A stretch of DNA of 64,000 bases from Echinarachnius parma (taxonomy: Eukaryota; Echinodermata; Echinoidea; Clypeasteroida; Echinarachniidae): contig JBAMJV010009385.1 in the NCBI GenBank assembly GCA_037951105.1, forward strand, positions 1-64,000, given 5' to 3'. Of this stretch, positions 35,240 to 45,600 are shown piece after piece. Every line of letters begins with the position of its first letter. The stretch's first letter is position 1. The notes beneath the pieces were generated by a model. That model made no database searches and was not told the origin of the DNA. It saw nothing but the letters and a program-made list of their open reading frames with translations. Position numbers and translations under genes: made by a program.

Positions 35240-35400
35240 ATGTTTGCTTGTTTCGGTTTTGGGAAAGTATTGGAAGACCGTATTGTAATACCGCATAAGT
35301 ATGTAAAGATTTTGGAAAGAATTGGAAGACCGTATAGTATGTGAAGATATTGTAAGACCGTATAAGTATGTGAAGATATTGAATACTGTCGGTTAACCGT
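35240..35400. repeat. Short degenerate tandem repeat
   Basis: Three to four units sharing TTGGAAGACCGTAT and AAGTATGTGAAGATATT, about 30-55 bp apart. Confidence 0.65.
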
Positions 35401-38070
35401 TGGTATGGGAAGAACACTTTGTTAGCGCTCCCTAAGATCCTACAAATATAATTTCTATATAAAAAACGGGGTATGTATCTCATTGGTGCATATAGTAAAC
35501 ACATGAATGTTCATAAAAGCCTTGAATAACCTAAATAACATACTCAAACAGCAATAGAAACACTGATCAAGCAAAAGGAAAATGTTCATTTATAATATTA
35601 TTACGTACAAAATAGCAGGGCACAATTTGTTTTGGGGTTTGACATTCATTTTAATTTATTTTTACTTTTCAAATATTGAATATTGAAATATACATGTCTA
35701 TTATAGTGTACAAAAAAACAAAAAACAATATCAACATGATCATGATTTACCAAAATTAATACGAATGTCGGCAAAAGTAATTCAAATATTAATCGTATGC
35801 ATACACCTGAAAGTATACTATTAACACTAACAAATAATTCGATTATCTTTGGGATCGTCTCTTAATATTGAATTCCCTTTTTTTTTTTTTTTTATCTCCG
35901 CCGAAAATAATCAATGTAAAAGCAAATAATTGGGTTTTTTTACCTAGATAATGAAAGCTGATCTTGACAGAAAATTGTAATATGAATAAACGAAGCTTTG
36001 AAACAAGTCCGACCAAGTCCCTTCTTTAATCCATACCGTATATAATATTTAGTTTGATCAAGTAAGTTATAAGTATACATTATTATAATTATTTCAAAGC
36101 TGTTAAATGGCCGGATATAGTAAAAACCTGCTGCCTTTTTACATAATCCATTTAAAATATTTCATGATAAACAGTAATTGTAAAGAAAAATTTAACATAT
36201 ACAAATCGGATAGAAGACTGAGCTGTAAAAACTCCAATTTCAATTTTCATAATCCACACAAAAAAATAATAAATCATAATAAGTATTATATTTTCTAACG
36301 AGAGTTGTCATGGAGATTAGATTGTTAAACCTCTTTTTTCATAAATAATTACCAACAGCGTTCTTAATTTGTTTCTACATCTGTATGATTTCGTTGTTAA
36401 TACTTAAAGATTTATGTGATGGATTTTCGGCTGATCTCAACCAATCGCTCTTCAGATTTAATGCGCCCAATGAAAGATATTAATGATGCTCATGATTGCG
36501 AAAATCACCTGCCCGGTTTATCTAACCCCCAGCGATGGCCATCATTCCCCTTTCCATAATTATTGGGCGGTCGAGATGGGGGTTGCATGGGGGTCGCAGC
36601 CCCCGCGAGTTTTGAAAACGCCCCACTTTTATAGAATAAATAAAGCCAACACTAGATTTATATTCGGACAAAATTACTTCATGCAGTAGTGGGAAATTGT
36701 TTTAAATTTTGGAGGAAAGCAGTGTTTATTTGATCACATTATTATTGTATTATTATTATAAAATAATACAAAATCACCCAATTTTCGCCGGGCAAAATGT
36801 TCGAGTTTTCCGGCAAAATCATCTAGTCCCTTTTCTGTCAAACTGTATTCGTTTCTGTGGCAGCTGCACTGGCTGTCAAGATTTGATTTTGTTTGCTGTA
36901 TTTGACATTTTAGAGATATGAGGACGAGTATTCATTCTATAATAATACGACATCAGCTTTTATACACCCCCCCCCCCCCCTTTTAAAAGTTTGCCCATAT
37001 TGCCCATAGTGATAATGGTATTTTATCCTTCAAATAAAGGTTAACAGATTTTCATTTGGTCGACGCTAATTCACCAGCACCTGATATCAGCAACAATATT
37101 TGCATAACTAATTTTCTTAGTTAACCCTTTAATTAGAATTGCACTGTGTCTTCTGTATGAGCCGTAGTTATATAGGTACATCAAATTATTGTGGAGTTGT
37201 GGGTCGTTAATTACAAACAAATAATTGAGAAGGGCCCCTTTGCGCTCCATCCTTCTTACTAATTGCTCTTCTTTTTTTCATAGCGGTGCCCATGATAATG
37301 TTTGTCTGTGCTTGCTTGGGGTGAATGATGTGCGTGAACAGTGAATGATGACCAACCTACCATATCATTTGCTTAGTATTGTATAATTTGTATAATTTGT
37401 GTAAGGGCCCCAATCTACAAGCTTCTGCTTACATGGGGTCCAAAACCATTTTGTATAATTAATTATGAAACTTCCATTTACATTTGTTATTTTTTAATTT
37501 GTTATTGTTAACTGCTTGTTGGAAGTCTTCATTTGTGTAACATACTATATAATTTAGAAAATAAGATGTAATTGGGCAAATGATTACAATTCAAAAAATA
37601 AGAAAATAAGAACTGGGGATATGTATACATTTTTTAATAGTTAATTGCATAAAAGCGCTCTGTTTTCGTTTTCATGACTGCATTAATGTTAACAATTTAA
37701 CTATAAAGTCAGAAGAAGAATATACGGCGGTAAAATACGTTAATTAAACCCTATGTGTTGCTTTAATTTGTGGAAACAATAAAATACATTAAAAGGTATA
37801 TTATAAGTCAACGTATTATCATTCGAAACAGATAGAAAGGGAGCTTCGTCTATATTGAATACAAAATATTAAAGGCGGGAATAGAACTCGATTTCATTTT
37901 ATCGTTATAATAATCATATTAATATTCATCATAGTTAATCTATTCCTGCTCGTATAATGTATTTCAATCGTTTTCATCTTCCCCCTTACCATCATCATCC
38001 TCCTCCTCTGTCCATTTTACACGTACAATTTTTAATTGCACTCCTCTTTAATTTCGACAAATAAATTATT
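35401..38070. other. Non-coding, nothing recognised
   Basis: AT-rich sequence with a C14 run at about 36967-36980 and a GC patch near 36510-36625. No credible gene. The phrase AAGGGCCCC appears near 37230 and 37402 and may mark an old element. Confidence 0.4.
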
Positions 38071-38079
38071 ATATCAGTT

Positions 38080-39211
38080 TGACCTCGTCAAAAATTACAC
38101 GAAGAAGAAGATGGCTTCAGAATAAGATACAATATCTAAGACGCGTGGAATAAAATGAAATGACACTTTCAGTGAAATAATTATTTATCCTTTATCCTCC
38201 TTATATATTATCTGTTTAATTTAGTGTGCATGCCTCTTAAAGGGACAGTCCCTCTTTTACAACACGTCTGAACAGTTTCCAGTTGACGGATGGGGATGAA
38301 TGAAACACACACACAAAACATCAGATCGAACAGCCCTATAATTTGGATTCTACGAATGAAAAAACGAATGCGTCCCTCCATCAGAAGAGTTTAACTGATT
38401 TAGCATAATATTACAACTGTATTGTACTTATTCTTGTAAAGGTATTGTGAAGCCGACATTTGTAAATGTTTGTCACGAAAAAAAATCTCAAAAATGAAGA
38501 ATATATAATTACCATGTAGTCAGTTTAAGCGAGGTTTGGTTATTTTGCCTAGTGTGCGGTCATGCTATTCTTACTTGTGCGCGGGTCACGTAGCTAGCGC
38601 GGGTCACGTAGGGGTCACGCATAGCGTTGTGCTACTGCGTGGAATCCTTGTACGAACTTCCTCACTGGGTGAATATACGTATAATGCACAATTAATTGTT
38701 GGACGACAGTTTATTAGTTTTAGGTCTATAACTCTACGAAAAAGAGATGTCAAGCCCTAATTTGTTCAGGCATGCTATTAAATGACATTTTCTTTCGTAT
38801 AAGACCTCGCAACTTTTGAAATTTGGCTTGCAAAAGAGGGAGTGCCCCTTTAAGACTTTGAATAATTTCATGACCTGGTGAAAATAAAATTAAAATAAAA
38901 GATGGTTTTGAAATAATACACCGTATCTAAGACCCGCGAAATTAATTAAAATGACCGTCATTTTTTGTTTTGAATAATAGTTTGACCTCGTGAAAGTCAT
39001 TCAAAAATAGAAGACGGTTTCAAAAGAAGATCTTTCTTTAGATTTTGAATAATCGTTTGACCTCGTGAAAATAGACCATTATGTAAATCAATTATTGGCG
39101 TCACTCGGTGTGATAAATATTTAGTTATATCATTTCTAAAATGAAGTCTTTCATTATGTTTTTCAACGATTAGATAACAACAGCTGCTGACTCATTACAG
39201 AAGATGGTTTC
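38080..39211. repeat. Degenerate repeat units: TTTGACCTCGTGAAA ... GAAGATGGTTTC
   Basis: Units begin near 38084, 38872, 38980, 39055 and 39195. The fuller ones continue with ATCTAAGACGCGT and then AAATGACACTTTC. The last unit is split by the LTR retrotransposon and resumes at 49725. A MITE (38241-38849) separates the first unit from the others. Confidence 0.6.
38241..38849. mobile_element. TTAA-flanked MITE, family 3
   Basis: AGGGACAGTCCCTCTTTT at the left and AAAAGAGGGAGTGCCCCT at the right, flanked by TTAA (38237-38240 and 38850-38853). About 609 bp with a GGGTCACGTAG tandem motif inside. No transposase. Confidence 0.8.
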
Positions 39212-39215
39212 TAAA
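39212..39215. repeat. Target-site duplication, left (TAAA)
   Basis: TAAA precedes the 5' LTR and TAAA follows the 3' LTR (49721-49724). A 4-bp duplication is typical of Gypsy-type integration. Confidence 0.75.
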
Positions 39216-41210
39216 TGTAACATGGCATAATGACACTTTCTTGCTCAAAAGTATTTTTACCATAACCCCCTTTTGATATTATGGTAGAGTCTAGAATATG
39301 TTCCCGCCTAGTATCAGCTCACGTGGAGAGATTATTTCCCTGCACACATAGCATATGTACACAGCTAGCCCTGTGTGTGTATACAGCTAGCCCTGTGTGT
39401 GTGTGTGTGTGTGTGTAGCTACCCCTGTATAACGTATGCAATTAACTAGCCCTATGCAGTTTACTAAGTCTGATTGTCACATGCTAGCTAGTTGGTGAAG
39501 CAGCAAACTTTTAATCCAGCAATCAACCCCGATATCAACCCATTTGGTAAGATATAAATATTGTTATATTTCATTTATAGTTGTAATAAGATATGAGTAT
39601 TGGTTATGCCTGAGATGATGAACAATGTGATTTAATAATAATATAAGATGTATTCAAACAATTTACTTTTTGATAAAGTTAAAGTTTAAACTGTAACTTC
39701 AGTTTGAGTCCATGTGCATGAGTAGGTTTGCTAAAGAGTAAATCTGATCTGCTGTATCTGGGAAAATTCAGATATATATGTTATTGATTAAATATTGATT
39801 GTGTTTTATCGTGTAGAGTTATGAGAGTTGTAAATAGCATGAGTAGAATGAGGGTAGATACGATTGATACAGTATGTGTAATTTAGTGGAATGTAATTAA
39901 GTAGGGTCTGAGACAATAGACCATGCTAGTTAGTGGTAAAAGAATTGAGATACAGGTAGAGAGAAAGTTCTTACAATGTGTGAGCAAATGAATGCACAGT
40001 TTAGTGCAAGTCAAGTACTCAATGTATGTATACAGTCTGGGCTCTCTATGCTGAGAGCAAGGGATTTTGGTCTAAAGGACCGAGGCCTGGAATGTCTTAT
40101 TAGTTGTTTTTATGCTAATTGAGATAGGGGCACAGTACAGAGGGGTGATTAATTTCACTTGGAGATTTAGGGATTGATGCTGTTATGCATTATGTATTTT
40201 TGTTTACTTTGTTTTAATTCATTGGTGAATTGAATGTAAGAATTACTGGCAAATATAAGCCAGAAAGATTAATAATAGTACTTTGATGTAAATTGAATGA
40301 AGATAGATTGCGAACTTTCAAAAAATCAATTTAAGCACAGAGTAATGTCAAGCTAAAGCCGGCTTGAATGATAATATTGTATAATTATGTTTATAGGTCT
40401 CAAGCTTATTTTAATTACTGTATTATAATTTTATAGATCATGGGGCTTGAGAAGGCGAGACGGTAGTCCACAAGTTACAACAAACAACCGTATGCTTGTA
40501 CAGCCAGGGTGAGTGGGTTATATAATTTGGAAGTTCATAATGATAAGATTATATTGTGGTTAAAATATATTATGAAGATAAAGATAATCGGGTTTGAGAA
40601 TTAGGTTATTATTCTCAAAGAGGTTCATTAAATTTGATGTTATAGTGGAATTATGTAATATACAGTTGGTTTATAATACAAATCTTTAATATTGTTATTG
40701 TTGTGTTTATAAAGTAAATCAGTTAAAGTGGATATTATTGTGGAAGGTTTAATGTGTTAACTTCATTTGTTGAAATGAGATGTTTTGTGAAGCCATTATA
40801 CAGCATTATGATATATTTACTATGTTTATTTTGTACTAGTTAGCTGATTATAAATGTATGATTCATTAGTTAAATGAATATTAAGTTGGTTATATGCTCA
40901 TTGGTGTAGAGAACATAAAGAATTACTTTAAGATGATAATCAAGGTTGTTGAAGCAGTAATTATTACAAAGTGCTTGTTTGTTAATTAACTGTTGAACTG
41001 TATTAGGACTCCTAGTCTGCCAGTTTTCAGTGGTACATCTGCATGATGTTAAACTCGCCTTTATTATGATTGTTGACTGTTTATTGATTATTTTCTTGTT
41101 TATTCTTTATTGCATTTGCATATGCAGGTTTTTCTTCTTTGCTACTGAGGAATAAAGAACAAGACACAAAGACAATGATCGTAGCGAGTGGTTATTTTAT
41201 CGGTGTCACA
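39216..41210 (+). repeat. 5' LTR, 1995 bp
   Basis: Begins TGTAACATGG and ends CGGTGTCACA. Includes a duplicated ACAGCTAGCCCTGTGTGTGT near 39361-39415, an E-box CACGTG near 39321, TATAAATA at 39553-39560 and AATAAA at 41151-41156. TATAAATA and AATAAA are plausible promoter and poly(A) signals, but start and cleavage points cannot be fixed by eye. Confidence 0.95.
39543..41130 (+). promoter_or_regulatory. Candidate splice sites inside the 5' LTR
   Basis: In order: donor TTG/GTAAGA at 39546; acceptor AATTTTATAG/A ending at 40436; donor CCAGG/GTGAGT at 40509; acceptor GCATATGCAG/G ending at 41127. A 72-bp exon (40437-40508) with a short uORF would result. The 3' LTR has the same sites. Consensus quality is good but no transcript evidence exists. 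Confidence 0.35.
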
Positions 41211-41212
41211 TT

Positions 41213-41230
41213 TGGCGTACTCGGCAGGAT
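41213..41230 (+). other. Primer-binding site (tRNA-Ser-like)
   Basis: TGGCGTACTCGGCAGGAT starts two bases after the LTR. It is the complement of a tRNA 3' end reading ATCCTGCCGAGTACG-CCA, closest among those I know to tRNA-Ser acceptor and T-arm sequence with one difference. Confidence 0.7.
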
Positions 41231-41643
41231 CCTCAACAACATCAGTGAAGAGCTCTAACCCTGACTGTACTGGAAGGCAGGATGGCTGGTATACAGCGAA
41301 TCTCTCAAGGACGGTTTCTATGATTAATAGAATGAACATTTTAGGATATTAGTGAACTGCAGTGAATTTAGGCGATATTCATTGGCTTAAATAGTGTTTT
41401 AGAGACGGAATTGTCTTTAAGGTTAGCTTTAAATATCAAAGTGTAATTTAGTGTTAGTGTTTAATTTGTTTGACACTAAATTGTCCTAAATGTTAGCTTT
41501 ATATTAAAGTGTATTTAAATAAGTACATTGTATTGATATAATTGCTGTGTGACGCAAGTGATGATTTTGTTCAAATTTGAATGAATTAATTTGTACATGT
41601 AAATTCTAAAGTTTGATTTTTAGGATTCCCTTCTAAGAAAGAA
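41231..41643 (+). other. Untranslated leader of the retrotransposon
   Basis: No ORF. It contains a degenerate direct repeat: GAATTGTCTTTAAGGTTAGC (about 41408) against AAATTGTCCTAAATGTTAGC (about 41478), each followed by TTTA..AAAGTGTA. Its role is unknown. Confidence 0.6.
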
Positions 41644-42660
41644 ATGGCTGAAAAGGTTGAAAAACTAGAGGAGGAAATTAGGAAGCTGCGGTTGCTTGTC
41701 CAGACCAAAGAGGACGAGGCAAATGCGTCCAAGGAGGAGGTAGACCGCCTACTCAAGGCGGAAACAGACAAGCCAGACAACCAAGAATCTGAGGTGAAGC
41801 CAGTCAGCAGTAGCATCATGTACCTCGCACAGGGAAGGAAGCTGGACCGCTTTAAGGGCAAGCCCGAGAAGTCAACAGACCCAAGCGTGGAGGAATGGGC
41901 TGAGGATGCAGAGGCGGCCATGGCATCTCGGCGGCTTGGTGAAAAAGAAAGAGCTGCCTTCCTAATGGAACACCTAGCCGGGCAGGCAAGAAGGGAGGTC
42001 CTGGGAAGAGGACACAGCGTGCAGCAGAGCGCAAGTGGGATCCTGAAGGTTCTGAACAAGGTATTAGGTGATGGGAGTACTCTGCCCCAACTGCAGCAGC
42101 AGTTTTTTGGCTACCGCCAAGGAGATGGGGAGGACATAACATCATGTTCCCTAGAGCTTGTTAGGCTGTATGACAAAATTGCGGCACTGGACTGTTCATT
42201 CATCCCCAGCAGAGAAACCCAATTGAAGAGCCGTCTTGCCGAGGCTGTGAGAGATGAGGGTATGAAGATGGAGCTGAGGCGATTGGCGTATGACCGTCCA
42301 GAACTTGACTTCTTTGACACAAGGGACCAAGTGGTGGAGCTGATGGGCAGCCAGGGAAAAGGAAAGGAGAAACGTGCTGTGACAATGCAGGGAGTAAATG
42401 CTGCTAGTAGTGGATCACAGGACACCATACGGCTGCAGGCAGAACAAATAGCCGCACAGCAGAAGCAGATACAGTCTCTGCTGTCATTGCTTCAGACCCC
42501 ACAACCCACACCAAGTGGACAGAGACGACCATTCCAGTCACCACGATTGTGTTGGACCTGCAACCAACCTGGCCACTTTAAAAAGGATTGTCCCCAGGCC
42601 GTGCCAGCTGAGGCAGGAGCTCAGACCCCGACGCCTCCACCACGAGACCCGTTAAACTAG
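41644..42660 (+). CDS. gag: Gag polyprotein of the LTR retrotransposon
   Basis: 338 residues. Gag packages the element RNA in cytoplasmic particles. The N-terminus (about residues 1-45) is a charged heptad-like coiled coil. The middle (about 60-245) is helical and capsid-like, with a WAEDAEAAM stretch and QFFGYRQGDGEDI. A Gln-rich linker follows. One CCHC zinc knuckle, CWTCNQPGHFKKDC (about residues 302-315), is the expected nucleic-acid-binding motif. The ATG at 41644 has G at -3 and G at +4 and is the first long-frame start after the leader. The frame ends in TAG at 42658-42660, directly after a slippery heptamer, so a fraction of ribosomes should shift into pol. Detailed capsid homology was not tested. 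There are no disruptions. Confidence 0.92.
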   Translation: MAEKVEKLEEEIRKLRLLVQTKEDEANASKEEVDRLLKAETDKPDNQESEVKPVSSSIMYLAQGRKLDRFKGKPEKSTDPSVEEWAEDAEAAMASRRLGEKERAAFLMEHLAGQARREVLGRGHSVQQSASGILKVLNKVLGDGSTLPQLQQQFFGYRQGDGEDITSCSLELVRLYDKIAALDCSFIPSRETQLKSRLAEAVRDEGMKMELRRLAYDRPELDFFDTRDQVVELMGSQGKGKEKRAVTMQGVNAASSGSQDTIRLQAEQIAAQQKQIQSLLSLLQTPQPTPSGQRRPFQSPRLCWTCNQPGHFKKDCPQAVPAEAGAQTPTPPPRDPLN

Positions 42661-42691
42661 GCCAACCTGCCACCGAGAGCCGGGTGGTGGG
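42651..42691 (+). promoter_or_regulatory. -1 ribosomal frameshift cassette
   Basis: Heptamer G-TTA-AAC (42651-42657) in the gag frame, then the gag stop TAG. After an 8-nt spacer comes a stem: CCTGCCACC (42666-42674) pairs with GGTGGTGGG (42683-42691), nine pairs including two G-T, with an 8-nt loop. Pol is in the -1 frame and is open from 42612, so a shift here joins the two frames. Confidence 0.75.
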
Positions 42692-45600
42692 TGAAACGAC
42701 TGTAGACAGAGGCTCTATTCTCAAGAGAGCGGTGGGGAATTGTCCGGAAATAAGCGTCAAGCTTGCAGATGCGGAGGCGCGATGTTTGATTGACACCGGG
42801 GCGGAAGTTTCTACAATGACAGAGAACTTCTTCCACCAAAATCTGTCTCAGGATTGTGAGATAGTGGACGTGTCCTCCATCATCAAGATCTCGGCATCTG
42901 AAGGTTCCGACATCCCCTACCTGGGGTACGTAGAGAACTCGATCACTGTCATGGGCCATATTTTCCAAGGGCTTGGATTTCTGGTTGTCAAGGACCCAAC
43001 TAACACCCCAGTGGAAACGAGAAAGAAAGAGGTTCCTGTTGTTCTGGGATCCAACATATTGAGGGACATTCAACATTCACTAGAGGAGGTGTATGGTCCA
43101 GATTACATAGCCAGGGTGACAGAGAAGACCTCAGCAATAGAAAACTGGATGCCCTTACTCCATGCTCTGACCATATACAAGAAATTGCCAGATATGTGCA
43201 CTGTACGAGTGGCCGGGAACTCAGCAATTCTTCTACCCGCAAGAACTATCACGGTACTCCAAGGGTCCTGTCGACAATCTCCACGTGGCCAGAAACACCA
43301 GGCACTGCTGGAGAGACACACGTCACATGTTGCTGACCTTCCAGTGGGTGTAGCACTAGGAGCATCTCTGGTAACCGTTGACCATGATGGGCGAGTACCT
43401 ATGCAAATAGCAAATTTCGGTGACAAGGACGTTTATTTGCAACCTAGAACTCCCATTGGTGTACTCAAACAAGCAACACCAGTAGAAGGACAATCACTGG
43501 ATGGTGAAGTTGAACAGCTGCTGTCAAAGATAGATGTCGGTGAGCTTGATGAGACCCAACACCAACTTCTTTGTGAAACTCTTGGGAAATACTCTTCCAC
43601 CTTCAGCAAGGATGAGGAGGACATTGGATACTGCGACCTGGTCAGTCATAGGATAGTGACTGATGATCAACGGCCAGTGAAAATACCGTACCGGAGGGTC
43701 CCACCACACCAATGGGATGAAGTCCGAGAATACCTGAAGAAATCTTTGGAAAGGGGAGTGATAAGGGAGTCGTCCAGTCCGTACGCGTCACCCATTGTTC
43801 TCGTTCGGAAAAAGGACGGGAAGCTGAGGGTCTGCGTAGATTACCGGCAACTCAATGCGAAGACCCACAAAGATGCCTATCCCCTGCCAAGGATCGAGGA
43901 CGCCCTGCAAACCTTAAAAGGAGCAAAGTACTTCTGTAGCTTAGATCTGGCACATGGGTTCAACCAGCTGCCAGTAGCAGAAGAGGACATCGAGAAGACG
44001 GCCTTCCGTACCGGAACAGGTGGTTTGTACGAATATATCAGGATGCCATTCGGTTTGTGCAACGCCCCTGCGACCTTCATGAGGCTTATGGATAAGGCGT
44101 TCGGAGATTTAAATTTCCAATCACTCCTTGTCTATTTGGACGACATCCTGGTCTTCGGCTGTACATTCGAGGAGACCCTAGAAAGGCTGGATACTGTCTT
44201 GTCACGCCTGACATCACTGAATCTGAAGGTGAAGCCTGGAAAGTGCCATTTTTTCAAGACAAAGGTGCACTACCTTGGACATGTTGTCTCCAGCGAAGGT
44301 TCGACTCCTGACCCCGAGAAGATTCGTGCTGTGCAGGAGTGGCCTCGACCTGTGACAGAAAGGGAGTTGCGCGGCTTCCTCGGACTTGCCGGCTACTACA
44401 GAAGGTTTGTGCAAGGCTATGCACGAATTGCTGCCCCCCTTCATGACATCCTGAAACACCCAGAGGGAAGAAAAGACCAAAAGATGAAGAAGAGACAAAC
44501 CAGTGCACGTGACATACGAGCAGGCTGGAGTCCAGAGTGTGAGGAGGCCTTCCTCACATTGAAGAAACTACTAACGTCGACACCCATGCTTGGATACCCT
44601 GACTTCCGGCTGCCTTTTGTCTTGGAGACTGATGCAAGTCACCTGGGATTGGGAGCTGTCCTCTCTCAAGTGCAAGGGAAGAAGACAACCATTGTCGCGT
44701 ATGCAAGCCGGAGCCTGAGGCCCAATGAACGAAACATGCTCAACTACTCCAGCATGAAACTCGAGCTGCTAGCATTGAAATGGGCGATAACTGAAAAATT
44801 CCGGGACCTGCTGATAGGTGCAGAATTTCAGGTGTTTACGGACAACAACCCCCTCAGCTACCTTCTGACATCTGCCAAGCTTGGCGCAATCGAGACTAGA
44901 TGGGCTGCAGAACTGGGTCAGTTCAACTTTCAGATCAAGTTCCGATCCGGAAAGTCAAATGGAAATACAGACGCCCTCAGCAGGAAGACCGACCATGGTG
45001 AAGAACCTAGTTCTGCGCGGTTAGAGCAAGCATCTGTCAGTTACATCCCAGTCCAACAGCGAAGCAAAGATGGCATCTCCACTCTCTTGCCTCCTGAGGT
45101 CCGCAGTGAATTCCACAAGGGTGTAACGAAAGTGCTGCTGAACGAGATTCAAACAAGGTCCACACAAATAGAGCCAAATACAATTTCTCCTCTCCCTTCA
45201 ATATCTAAAGATGATCTGAAGCAGTTACAGCAGTCTGACGAAGAAGTTGGAAGGTTTTACTCTCTCTGGAAGAAAGGACACCAACCTTCACGGCGGCAAC
45301 TCATGAAGGAATGCAAGGCTGTACGCAAGATGCTAAGCACATGGAGCAGGATCAAAGAGGAGGACGGTGTGCTCTATCGAATCATCAAGCAGGATGGGAA
45401 TGAGGTCAAACAAGTGCTGTTACCAAGTGGCCTAAAAGACAAGATTCTAACAGCAGTCCACGATGATATGGGTCACCAGGCGACCGAGAAAACCCTCGCC
45501 CTGACAAGGAAGAGATGCTACTGGCCGGGCATGGCACAAGACGTGGCGTACTTTTGTCAGAAGTGTGAGAGGTGTGCTTTGGCCAAAGCAGGGAAGCGCC

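Noticed and set aside
42684-42686. Independent pol start codon
   Set aside because: The codon is GTG and the frame is open to 42612; the slippery cassette explains expression better.
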